Notes under the pieces: generated by a model | Seen by the model: the letters and a program-made list of their open reading frames with translations, nothing else | Told to the model about the DNA's origin: nothing | The model's database searches: none | Program-made: the position numbers and the translations under genes | Assembly: GCA_036563615.1 (NCBI GenBank) | Contig: DATCMB010000022.1 | Coordinates: forward strand, 496,001 to 560,000 | From: Candidatus Binatia bacterium | GTDB lineage: Bacteria > Desulfobacterota > Binatia > UBA12015 | Reading direction: 5' to 3' | Length of the DNA: 64,000 bases | Part shown: positions 1-7,835 of the stretch, in pieces | How the letters are laid out: each line of letters begins with the position of its first letter | Position numbering within the stretch: position 1 is the stretch's first letter

Positions 1-840
1 AACCTCGCGGAGGCGTTCGCGAGGGCGACGGCCAAGTACGGCGCGGACTGCGCGGCGACGGAGCCGTCGTCGGCGTTCGAGGAGTACTTGATGCAGTGCA
101 CGGACGACGTGGCGGCGGCGGCCGCTGGCGCGGAGCTCCCGGACTACGCAGGCTGCGCGGCAGAGCTGGCGGCCTGCACGGCCAACCTCGCGACGTGCAG
201 CGCGGAGCTGGAGGTCACCGTGGCGGACCTCGAAGCCTGCGAGGCCGAGCTGGCCGCGTGCCCGCCGAACGTGGCGCACCTGATCGTGAACGTCGCCGTC
301 CACAACGAGCGCGGCGGCACTGCGACCGCGAGCGACTTCGGCGTCCACGTCGGCGGCGCGGGCGCGATTCCGTCCTCGTTCCCGGGTGAAGCCGCACCCG
401 GCACGATCGTGACGGTGACGCCGGGGCAGACGTTCCTCATGGCCGTGACGAACCCAGCGCCCGGCTACTTCGTCTCGTTCCTGGGTAGCTGTGGTTCCGA
501 GCCGCTCGCGCCCGGGGCGATCGCCACCTGCACCGTCAAGGCCGAGTACCTCCCGGCGCGGCTCCACGTCATCAAGACCGTCAGGAACGACGATGGCGGC
601 ACCGCGGTCGCGTCCGATTGGACGATCCACGTCGCCAACGCGAACCCGTCGCCCTCGTCGTTTCCGGGCACGGCGTCGCCGGGCGTGGAGGTCGCGATCG
701 ACGTTGGGCCGTACTCGGTGACGGAATCGGGCGGGCCGGACGGGTATCAGGCGTCGTTCTCGGGCTGCTCGGGGACCGCGGTCGTCGGTGGCGTCTACGT
801 CTGCGAGATCGTCAACGACGACGTCGCGCCGACGCCGTAG
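1..840 (+). CDS. Secreted repeat protein with Cys-heptad segment, 5' truncated
   Basis: The frame is open from the first base of the window, so the start lies upstream; the stop is TAG at 838-840. The visible 279 residues begin with an alpha-helical stretch, followed (about nt 150-260) by a segment with Cys every seven residues in the pattern C-x3-L-x2-C, which looks like a coiled coil stitched by cysteines. Two homologous beta-rich domains follow (about nt 280-550 and 555-835). Both contain GGTA-ASD, a PSSFPG motif, and paired Cys near their ends, resembling prealbumin/SpaA-like (Cna-B-like) surface domains. The paired Cys suggest an exported, disulfide-bonded protein. Function is unknown, and the N-terminus with any signal peptide is not visible. 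Confidence 0.75.
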   Translation, partial: NLAEAFARATAKYGADCAATEPSSAFEEYLMQCTDDVAAAAAGAELPDYAGCAAELAACTANLATCSAELEVTVADLEACEAELAACPPNVAHLIVNVAVHNERGGTATASDFGVHVGGAGAIPSSFPGEAAPGTIVTVTPGQTFLMAVTNPAPGYFVSFLGSCGSEPLAPGAIATCTVKAEYLPARLHVIKTVRNDDGGTAVASDWTIHVANANPSPSSFPGTASPGVEVAIDVGPYSVTESGGPDGYQASFSGCSGTAVVGGVYVCEIVNDDVAPTP

Positions 841-906
841 GCGCCAAGAGCCGCGCGCCGGAGAGGCCCCGGCCAACAGGGCGTCCGCGCGGCGCGGCGA
901 CCGCGG

Positions 907-941
907 ACGCGGACCGCGCGGTGCCAGCGCGCGGTCCGCGT
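907..941 (+). terminator. Strong hairpin between the repeat protein and rlmN
   Basis: A perfect 14-bp inverted repeat (907-920 pairs with 928-941) has a 7-nt loop. It lies 67 nt after the upstream stop and ends 14 nt before the rlmN GTG. No T-tract follows, so it may be a Rho-assisted terminator or a structure that limits rlmN translation rather than a classic intrinsic terminator. Confidence 0.5.
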
Positions 942-955
942 GCTAGGCCTCCGGC

Positions 956-1996
956 GTGCTCCCGGTCTTCGCCGCCACGCCCGACTCGGTGAACGCGATC
1001 CTTCACCGCGCCGGGATTGCGTCCTATCGCACGGGACAGGTGCTGTCGTGGATCTACGGCCGCGGGGTCACGGATCCCGACGCGATGACCAACCTGCCGC
1101 GCGAGCTGCGCGCGTACCTCCGCTCCGAGCTCGCGCCGCCGGCGCTCGAGGTGGTCCGCATCGCGCGCTCGCACGACGGCACCCGCAAGATGGCGCTGCG
1201 CCTCGCTGACGGCGAGCTGATCGAGAGCGTTCTGATCCCCGACCGGCACCGCCTGACCCTGTGCGTGTCGTCGCAGGTCGGCTGCGCGATGGGCTGCGCC
1301 TTCTGCGCGACCGCGCGGCTCGGGCTGCGCCGCCACCTGCGCATCGACGAGATCGTCGGGCAGGTGATGCTCGCGCGCCGCCACCTCGAGGAGGATCCGC
1401 TCGGCGTGGGCCACCTGACGAACCTCGTCTTCATGGGCATGGGCGAGCCGCTGCACAACCTCGAGAACGTGATCGGCGCGATCGACATCCTGACCTCGCC
1501 CTGGGGGCTCGGCATCTCGCCGCGGCGGATCACGGTGTCGACGGTCGGGCTCGTGCCGCAGATGCAGGCGCTGCTCGAGCGCACCGCGGTCAATCTCGCG
1601 GTGTCGCTGTCGGCGACCACCGAGGAGAGCCGGCGCGTGCTGATGCCGGTCACGCGCAAGTACTCGCTGCGCACGCTGCTCGACGCCTGCCGCGCGCTGC
1701 CGCTGCCGCGTCGCCGACGCATCACCTTCGAGTACGTGCTGCTCGCCGGCGAGAACGACGGCGACGAGGACGCGCGCCGTCTGGTGTCGCTGCTGCACGG
1801 CATCCGCGCCAAGGTGAACCTGATCTGCTTCAACCCGTTCCCCGGTGCTCCGTACGAGGGCACGCCGGAGGCGCGCCGCCTGCGCTTCCAGCAGCTGCTC
1901 CTCGACCACGGCGTCCACGCCACGATCCGCGAGAGCCGCGGGCCGGACATCGCAGCCGCGTGCGGCCAGCTCGCCGCGCAGGCGGCGGCCGGCTGA
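956..1996 (+). CDS. rlmN: 23S rRNA (adenine2503-C2)-methyltransferase RlmN
   Basis: Radical SAM dual-specificity methylase that methylates C2 of A2503 in 23S rRNA (and A37 of some tRNAs in family members) in the cytoplasm. The CxxxCxxC cluster motif is at C110, C114 and C117. C103 and C336 occupy the positions of the two further conserved catalytic cysteines (E. coli C118 and C355). Length is 346 aa, as expected. The GTG start at 956 was chosen because the family's N-terminal helix begins about here; no good Shine-Dalgarno is visible and a strong hairpin ends only 14 nt upstream, so initiation may be leaderless or structure-dependent. The next gene starts 33 nt after the stop. Confidence 0.95.
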   Translation: MLPVFAATPDSVNAILHRAGIASYRTGQVLSWIYGRGVTDPDAMTNLPRELRAYLRSELAPPALEVVRIARSHDGTRKMALRLADGELIESVLIPDRHRLTLCVSSQVGCAMGCAFCATARLGLRRHLRIDEIVGQVMLARRHLEEDPLGVGHLTNLVFMGMGEPLHNLENVIGAIDILTSPWGLGISPRRITVSTVGLVPQMQALLERTAVNLAVSLSATTEESRRVLMPVTRKYSLRTLLDACRALPLPRRRRITFEYVLLAGENDGDEDARRLVSLLHGIRAKVNLICFNPFPGAPYEGTPEARRLRFQQLLLDHGVHATIRESRGPDIAAACGQLAAQAAAG

Positions 1997-2029
1997 GCGG
2001 ACTTCCGCCGACCCGAGCCCTCGAGCCCG

Positions 2030-2965
2030 ATGCCCGGAATCTCCGTCATCGTGAACCCCTATGCCGGCGGCAACAAGCGCGGCATGCGACGCGCCGAGCG
2101 TCTCGCGCGCATCGTCGGTGACCACGGCGAGGTGCACACGCCGTCGACGCTCGAGGAGCTCGACACCGTCATCTGCCGCGCGCTCGACAAAGACCCGGAC
2201 GTGCTCGCGCTGTGCGGCGGCGACGGCAGCTACTTCCGCGCCTTCACCGTGCTGCACAAGCGGCTCGGCGACGCGCCGTGGCCGCTGATCCTGCCGCTGC
2301 CGGCCGGCACCATCAACAACCTGACGCACGCGATCCGCTCGCAATCGAGCTCGCCCGAGCGTCTGCTGTCGCACGTCGTCAACGACCACCTGCACGGCAT
2401 CACGCACGACTGCGCGGACTGCGACCTGTTCTCGGTCAACGACGAGGCCGTCGGCTACATCTTCGGCTGCGGCATGATCGTGAACTTCCTGCGCGCGTAC
2501 TACGCGCCGCCCGATCCGGGACCCCTCACCGCTGCCTGGCTCGTGCTGCGCCTGATGGGCTCGGCGCTCGTCCGCGGGCCGCTGCAGGCCAAGATCTTCC
2601 AGCCCTTCGAGGCGGACGTCGTGTGCGACGGCGAGCGCGTGCCGCACCGCTCGTACCGCATGCTGATCGCGAGCAGCGTCTCGGCGATCGGGCTCGGCTT
2701 CGAGCCGTTCTACCTCGCGGGGCGCAAGCCGGGGCAGTTCCACGTGCTGGGCGGGCCCGCCAAGGCGACGCAGCTCACGCGCAAGCTGCGCTACTTCTAC
2801 AAGGGCTACCCGGCGCGCGACCCGGACCTGTACGACAACATCGCCGCCGAGCTGCACGTCGAGTTCGCGCGCCCGGCCTACTACACGGTGAACGGCGATC
2901 TGCTCGGACCCGAGATGCGCGTCACCGTGCGCCGCCTGCGCCGCATCCAGGTGATTCGCGGCTGA
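2030..2965 (+). CDS. Diacylglycerol-kinase-family lipid kinase-like protein
   Basis: 311 aa with the DAGK catalytic domain fold: N-terminal VNPYAGG and the nucleotide-binding GGDGS motif at residues 63-67, then LPAGTINN, corresponding to the family's G-T-x-N-D/N motif. Members phosphorylate diacylglycerol, sphingoid bases or related lipids at the membrane using ATP. The GTxND motif reads GTINN, so the usual Asp is replaced by Asn. The substrate cannot be read from sequence. It is probably co-transcribed with rlmN upstream (33-nt gap) and exoD downstream (45-nt gap). Confidence 0.8.
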   Translation: MPGISVIVNPYAGGNKRGMRRAERLARIVGDHGEVHTPSTLEELDTVICRALDKDPDVLALCGGDGSYFRAFTVLHKRLGDAPWPLILPLPAGTINNLTHAIRSQSSSPERLLSHVVNDHLHGITHDCADCDLFSVNDEAVGYIFGCGMIVNFLRAYYAPPDPGPLTAAWLVLRLMGSALVRGPLQAKIFQPFEADVVCDGERVPHRSYRMLIASSVSAIGLGFEPFYLAGRKPGQFHVLGGPAKATQLTRKLRYFYKGYPARDPDLYDNIAAELHVEFARPAYYTVNGDLLGPEMRVTVRRLRRIQVIRG

Positions 2966-3010
2966 AACCCGCTTTCGCGACGCGACAATGGACGCTAGGA
3001 ATCGACACTC

Positions 3011-3637
3011 ATGACCCAAGCCGGCCTTTCCACCGACCGCCGTCTCTCCGAGACCCTGATCGAGTCGGCGCGGAGCCTGCCCGAGGGGCAGGTCTCCGTG
3101 CGTGAGCTCGTGGAGCGTCTGGGGCAGTCGGGCATGCAGCTCTTCGCGGTGTTCTTGACGCTGCCGTTCCTCGTGCCGGTGTCGGTGCCGGGCGTGAGCA
3201 CGGTGTTCGGCCTGGTGATCATCCTGATCGGCATCGGCGTCGCGCTGAACCAGCTGCCCTGGCTGCCGGGCTTCGTGCTGCGTCGCGAGGTGCCGGCGGG
3301 ACCGCTCGGCAAGGCGCTCGAGCAGGGCGCGAACCTGGTCGCGCGCTTCGAGCGGCTGCTGCACCCGCGCTTGACCGTGTTCTCGAAGGGCGCCGCGGTG
3401 ACGCGCTTCAACGGCCTCGTGCTCGCGTTCGCCGGACTCCTGCTGATGGCGCCGTTCGGCTTCGTGCCGTTCTCGAACACGCTGCCGGGCATCGCGATCC
3501 TGTTCCTCGCGCTCGGCATCCTCGAGCACGACGGGCTGTTCGTCCTGCTCGGCTACCTGATGACGATCGCGACGCTGCTCTACTTCGCGGTGCTGATCTG
3601 GGGCGCCTGGGAGGCGGGGCAGCTCATCCTGTCCTGA
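3011..3637 (+). CDS. ExoD family exopolysaccharide-associated membrane protein
   Basis: 208 aa with an N-terminal soluble helix pair and several hydrophobic segments (about residues 48-80, 135-170 and 175-205). The sequence after the first helices (SVRELVERLGQSGMQLF, then a Pro/Gly-rich hydrophobic stretch) is typical of ExoD, a membrane protein first linked to exopolysaccharide production in rhizobia; its biochemical role is not established. It lies about 1 kb before the first glycan cluster, which fits an envelope role. Confidence 0.8.
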   Translation: MTQAGLSTDRRLSETLIESARSLPEGQVSVRELVERLGQSGMQLFAVFLTLPFLVPVSVPGVSTVFGLVIILIGIGVALNQLPWLPGFVLRREVPAGPLGKALEQGANLVARFERLLHPRLTVFSKGAAVTRFNGLVLAFAGLLLMAPFGFVPFSNTLPGIAILFLALGILEHDGLFVLLGYLMTIATLLYFAVLIWGAWEAGQLILS

Positions 3638-3660
3638 GCCGCTCCCGAGCGGAGGGGCGT

Positions 3661-3684
3661 CGCGTCCGCCGGCGGCGGGACGCG
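3661..3684 (+). terminator. GC hairpin after exoD
   Basis: A 7-bp inverted repeat (3661-3667 with 3678-3684) encloses a 10-nt loop, 23 nt after the exoD stop. A second small hairpin (3698-3702 with 3707-3711) follows. There is no clean T-run, so this is only a candidate terminator. Confidence 0.35.
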
Positions 3685-3745
3685 CACGAGCCTTTCGCAA
3701 ACTCCGGTTTGAACTCGCCGCGTACCGTGTGCGAATCCTAGCGCC

Positions 3746-4615
3746 GTGTCGAATTCCACTCCCCGCGCAACCCTTGGCGTGATCGGCGGCAGCGGCCTGT
3801 ACGACCTCGCCGATCTCCACGACGTCGAGCGCGTGCGCTTGACGACCCCGTTCGGCGACCCGTCGGACGAGTTCGTCATCGGCACGCTGTCCGGCTGCCG
3901 CGTCGCGTTCCTGCCGCGCCACGGCCGTGGCCACCGTCTTCTGCCGACCGAGCTCAACTTCCGCGCCAACATCCACGGCATGAAGCAGCTCGGCGTCGTG
4001 CAGCTGCTCGCGGTCGGCGCCGTCGGCAGCCTGCGCGAGGAGATCGTGCCCGGGCACGTCGTGGTGCCGGACCAGTTCATCGACCGGACGTTCTCGCGCA
4101 ACGCGACCTTCTTCGGCGACGGCGTGGTCGCGCACGTCCAGTTCGGCGACCCGGTGTGCGGACGCCTCGCGAAGAGCGTCGCCGCGGCCGCGCGTTCGGC
4201 GGGCGCGACGGTGCACGAGGGCGGCACCTACGTCTGCATGGAGGGGCCGCAGTTCTCGACGCGCGCCGAGTCGAACCTCTACCGGTCGTGGAACGCGTCG
4301 GTGATCGGCATGACCAACCTGCAGGAGGCGAAGCTCGCGCGCGAGGCGGAGATCTGCTTCGCGACGCTCGCGATGAGCACCGACTACGACTGCTGGCACG
4401 AGAGCGAGGCCGAGGTCGACGCGGCGAGCATCCTCGCCGTTTTGAAGGCGAACGCCGAGCTCGCGGCGCGCACGGTCGCCGAGCTCGCGGGCAAGCTGCC
4501 CGAGGGCGATTGCGCGTGCCGGCACGCGCTCGAGTTCGCGATCGTCACCGACCGCGCGACGATCCCCGAGCGGACGCGGGAGCGTCTCCGCCTGATCGCC
4601 GGCAAGTACCTATGA
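3746..4615 (+). CDS. mtnP: S-methyl-5'-thioadenosine phosphorylase
   Basis: 289 aa member of the PNP/MTAP nucleoside phosphorylase family, which cleaves methylthioadenosine to adenine and methylthioribose-1-phosphate (methionine salvage, polyamine by-product removal). Visible motifs: GGSGLY at residues 14-19, the family's phosphate-binding RHGRGH, EGPQFSTRAE, and MTNLQEAKLAREA followed by ATDYDCW-like STDYDCWHE, which favours MTAP over purine nucleoside phosphorylase. The GTG start gives the expected N-terminus. The stop overlaps the start of the following glycosyltransferase (ATGA), so the two are translationally coupled although functionally unrelated. Confidence 0.88.
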   Translation: MSNSTPRATLGVIGGSGLYDLADLHDVERVRLTTPFGDPSDEFVIGTLSGCRVAFLPRHGRGHRLLPTELNFRANIHGMKQLGVVQLLAVGAVGSLREEIVPGHVVVPDQFIDRTFSRNATFFGDGVVAHVQFGDPVCGRLAKSVAAAARSAGATVHEGGTYVCMEGPQFSTRAESNLYRSWNASVIGMTNLQEAKLAREAEICFATLAMSTDYDCWHESEAEVDAASILAVLKANAELAARTVAELAGKLPEGDCACRHALEFAIVTDRATIPERTRERLRLIAGKYL

Positions 4616-5592
4616 ACGACCTGCGCATGGACGACGTGCGCAGCGCGGAGCGCTGCGCGCTGTCCGTCGTCGTGCCGTTCTACGAGGAAGAGGAGGCGAT
4701 CGACGCCTTCTTCGAGGAGCTGCTCGGCGTGCTCGACCGCCTCGGGCTCGACGCCGAGGTGGTCGCGGTCGACGACGGCTCGAGCGACGGGACGTTCGCC
4801 AAGCTCGCCGCCGTGCACGCGCGCGATCCGCGCGTGCGCGTGATCCGCTTCCGGCGCAACTTCGGCCAGACGGCGAGCCTCGCGGCCGGCTTCGCGCACG
4901 CGCGCGGCGACGTCATCGTCACCATGGACGGCGATCTGCAGAACGATCCCGCCGACATCCCGCGGCTGCTCGCGAAGCTCGACGAGGGCTGGGACGTGGT
5001 CTCCGGCTGGCGTCACGACCGGCAGGACGACACGCTGACGCGCATCCTGCCGTCGCGCATCGCGAACGCGATCATCTCGTCCGCGACCCACGTCAAGCTG
5101 CACGACTACGGCTGCGGCATCAAGGCGTACCGCCGTGAGATCGCGCAGGGCCTCAAGCTCTACGGCGAGATGCACCGCTTCCTGCCGGCGATCGCGGGTG
5201 ACCTCGGCGCGCGGGTCACGGAGATCCCCGTCAATCATCGCCCGCGCACGGTGGGACGCTCGAAGTACGGGCTGTCGCGCACGGTGCGCGTCATCCTCGA
5301 CCTGATCACCGTCAAGTTCCTGTCCGACTTCGCGACGCGCCCGATCCAGGTCTTCGGCCTGCTCGGGCTGCTCGCGACGACGCTCGGCGCGCTGCTGCTG
5401 CTCTACCTGGGCTTCGAGAAGATCGTGCTCGGCGTCGAGCTCGGCGGACGGCCGATCGTGCTGCTCGCGATCCTGCTCGTCGTGACCGGCCTGCAGTTCA
5501 TCACCTTCGGGCTGCTCGGCGAGATGCTGGCGCGCACCTACCACGAGTCCCAGGGCAAGCCGACCTACGTCGTGCGCGAGACGCTGGGCTAG
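4612..5592 (+). CDS. Family 2 glycosyltransferase, GtrB/dolichol-phosphate-mannose-synthase-like
   Basis: 326 aa. The N-terminal GT-A catalytic domain shows VVVPFYEEEE, DDGSSDGT and the metal-binding DGDLQNDP; two C-terminal membrane segments (about residues 245-270 and 280-305) follow. This architecture is that of polyprenyl-phosphate glycosyltransferases (GtrB, ArnC, DpmA-like), which load a sugar from a nucleotide donor onto undecaprenyl phosphate on the inner leaflet. The ATG overlaps the stop of mtnP. It is the first gene of the + strand glycan cluster. The donor sugar is unknown. Confidence 0.85.
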   Translation: MNDLRMDDVRSAERCALSVVVPFYEEEEAIDAFFEELLGVLDRLGLDAEVVAVDDGSSDGTFAKLAAVHARDPRVRVIRFRRNFGQTASLAAGFAHARGDVIVTMDGDLQNDPADIPRLLAKLDEGWDVVSGWRHDRQDDTLTRILPSRIANAIISSATHVKLHDYGCGIKAYRREIAQGLKLYGEMHRFLPAIAGDLGARVTEIPVNHRPRTVGRSKYGLSRTVRVILDLITVKFLSDFATRPIQVFGLLGLLATTLGALLLLYLGFEKIVLGVELGGRPIVLLAILLVVTGLQFITFGLLGEMLARTYHESQGKPTYVVRETLG

Positions 5593-5607
5593 CGACCGCG
5601 GCGAGGC

Positions 5608-6711
5608 ATGCGCCGCATCGGCATCGACGCGCGCAAGCTCGACGACGGGGGCATCGGCCGCTACGTCCGCGAGCTGCTGCGCCGCCTGCCCGCGCTCGCG
5701 CGCGACACGACGTTCGTCGCGCTGGCGCGGCCCTCCGGCGTCGAGCGGCTGCGCGCGCAGGGCGACCTCGAGGTGGTCGAGGTGCGTGCGCGCGGCTACT
5801 CGCTCGCAGAGCACGTCGAGCTCGCGCGGGTCGCGGCGGAGAGGCGGCTCGATCTCCTGCACGTGCCGCACTACGTCGTGCCGGGGATGGCGCGCGTGCC
5901 GCTCGTCGCGACGGTGCACGACCTGATCCACCTGCGCGTGCCGCGCACGCCGCTGCACGCGGTCTACGCGCGCGTCATGCTCGGGCTCGTGCGCCGACGC
6001 GCGCGTCTGGTCTTGACGCCGTCGCACGCGGTGGCGCGCGACCTCGAGACGCTCGCCGGGATCGCGCGCGAGCGGGTCGCGGTCGTGCCGAACGGCGTCG
6101 ACGCGGACGCCTGGGGCGCGCCCCTGCCCGAAGGGGCGGTCGAGGGCTTCGTCCGCCGCCGCGGGCTGCAGCCGCCGTACGCGCTCAACGTCACGAACGG
6201 CTTGCCGCACAAGGGCCTCGACCTGCTGCTCGAGGCCTGGCGGGAGCTGCCGGAGATCAAGCTCGTGCTCGCGGGGCAGGGCTCCGACCGGCGCGCGGTG
6301 CGCGAGCGCGTCGCCGCGGCGGGGCTGCCGCCGGGCGCGGTGACGGTCCTCGGCGAGCTCGACGAGGCCGAGCTCCGCTGCGCGTACCGGGGAGCCGCGG
6401 TGGTGGTGATCGCGTCGCGGCTCGAGGGCTTCGGGCTGCCGGCGCTCGAGGCCATGGCGGCCGGGGTGCCGGTGGTCGCGGCCGAGGCCGGCGCGCTGCC
6501 GGAAGTGGTCGGCGACGCGGGGATTTTGTTCCCGGAACGTTCGGTTGCTTGCCTGCGCGGGGCGCTCTATAGACTTACGCCCCGATCGAAGCAGGAGGCC
6601 CGTGCCGACCTGATTCGCCGGGGGCTCGCGCGCGCCCGCGAGTTCACGTGGGATCGCACGGCGCAGGAGACGTACGCGGCGTACCAGCGGGCGCTGCACT
6701 GTCAGACGTGA
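5608..6711 (+). CDS. Family 4 (GT-B) glycosyltransferase
   Basis: 367 aa with a GT-B fold: the N-terminal acceptor domain starts with a Gly-rich GIGRYVREL loop, and the C-terminal nucleotide-sugar domain has the retaining GT4 signature SRLEGFGLPALEAMAAG followed by PVVAAEAGALPEV. Predicted cytoplasmic enzyme adding a hexose during repeat-unit assembly. Its stop overlaps the GTG start of the next glycosyltransferase (GTGA). Confidence 0.85.
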   Translation: MRRIGIDARKLDDGGIGRYVRELLRRLPALARDTTFVALARPSGVERLRAQGDLEVVEVRARGYSLAEHVELARVAAERRLDLLHVPHYVVPGMARVPLVATVHDLIHLRVPRTPLHAVYARVMLGLVRRRARLVLTPSHAVARDLETLAGIARERVAVVPNGVDADAWGAPLPEGAVEGFVRRRGLQPPYALNVTNGLPHKGLDLLLEAWRELPEIKLVLAGQGSDRRAVRERVAAAGLPPGAVTVLGELDEAELRCAYRGAAVVVIASRLEGFGLPALEAMAAGVPVVAAEAGALPEVVGDAGILFPERSVACLRGALYRLTPRSKQEARADLIRRGLARAREFTWDRTAQETYAAYQRALHCQT

Positions 6712-7835
6712 GGGTCGCACTTGTTCACGATTGGCTCGTCGGGATGCGGGGCGGGGAGAAGTGCCTCGATCTCATGTGCGAGCTCCTGCCGGACGCGGAG
6801 ATCTTCACGCTGCTGCACGCGCCGGGGTCGGTCTCGAAGCGGATCGAGTCGCGGAAGATCCACACCTCGTCGCTGCAGCGCCTGCCGCTCGCCCTCAAGG
6901 CGTACCCGTACTACCTGCCGGTTCTGCCCTGGGCGATCGAGCAGTTCGACATGCGCGGCTTCGACGCGATCGTGAGCGTCAGCCACTGCGTCGCGAAGGG
7001 CGTGGTGCCGGCGCCGGAGTCCTGGCACGCCTGCTACTGCCTGACGCCGATGCGCTACATCTGGGACGCGTACGGCGAGTACTTCGACTCCCGCGGCTCG
7101 CGCTCCCTGCGCGTCGCCGGCCGGATCGTCGCGCCGTGGCTGCGGATGTGGGACGTCGCGTCCTCGGCGCGGGTCGACGCCTTTGCGGCGATCTCGCAGC
7201 ACGTGCGCAGCCGGATCAGCCGCTACTACCATCGCGACTCGTGCGTCATCTATCCGCCGGTCGACGACCACCTGTTCGACGTGCCGCTCGCGAGCGGACC
7301 GGGCAGCTACTTCCTCTCGGTCGGTGCGGCGGCCCCGAACAAGCGGCTCGACCTCGCGATCGAGGCGTTCCGCGAGCTCGGTCTGCCGCTGGTCGTGGCG
7401 GGGGCGGGTCCTGGTGCTGCGCAGCTGCGGCGTCGCGCGCCGGCCAACGTCTCGTTCTTCGGCTGGAGCACGGACGAGGAGCTGGTCGCGCTCTACCAGG
7501 GCGCGCGCGCGCTGGTCTTCCCGGGCTACGACGACTTTGGCTTGACGCCGCTCGAGGCGGCGGCCGTGGGCCGTCCGACGATCGCGTTCGCGGGCGGCGG
7601 AGCGCTGGAGACGGTGGTGCCGAGCAACGGGCGTGACGTGGGCACCGGCATCCTGTTCACCGAGCAGACGGCGTCCGGGCTCGCGGCGGGCGTGCGCGAG
7701 TTCCTGCAGGTCGAGTCGGAGTTCGATCCGGCGGCGCTGCGAGCGCACGCGGCGCGGTTCGCGCGTCGGGAGTGCAAGGCGCGACTGCGCGAGTTCTTGG
7801 GCCAGGGCATCTCGGCGAGGGCGTTCGCATGCTGA
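6708..7835 (+). CDS. Family 4 glycosyltransferase, WbaZ/mannosyltransferase-like
   Basis: 375 aa from GTG 6708, chosen over an in-frame ATG at 6648 because the GTG overlaps the preceding stop (GTGA) and places the conserved VALVHDWL at the N-terminus. The middle carries SVSHCVAKGV and YCLTPMRYIWD, typical of the WbaZ/WbyK-like subfamily; the C-terminal donor site reads PGYDDFGLTPLEAAAVGRP. Predicted to extend the lipid-linked oligosaccharide made by the neighbouring enzymes. Its stop lies inside the start region of the next gene (ATGCTGA). Confidence 0.85.
   Translation: MRVALVHDWLVGMRGGEKCLDLMCELLPDAEIFTLLHAPGSVSKRIESRKIHTSSLQRLPLALKAYPYYLPVLPWAIEQFDMRGFDAIVSVSHCVAKGVVPAPESWHACYCLTPMRYIWDAYGEYFDSRGSRSLRVAGRIVAPWLRMWDVASSARVDAFAAISQHVRSRISRYYHRDSCVIYPPVDDHLFDVPLASGPGSYFLSVGAAAPNKRLDLAIEAFRELGLPLVVAGAGPGAAQLRRRAPANVSFFGWSTDEELVALYQGARALVFPGYDDFGLTPLEAAAVGRPTIAFAGGGALETVVPSNGRDVGTGILFTEQTASGLAAGVREFLQVESEFDPAALRAHAARFARRECKARLREFLGQGISARAFAC

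Noticed and set aside
812-4525. 1237-codon open frame on the minus strand
   Set aside because: It is antisense to rlmN, the lipid kinase gene, exoD and mtnP, is Arg/Ala/Asp/His-rich with no recognisable domain, and is a by-product of GC-rich codon use.
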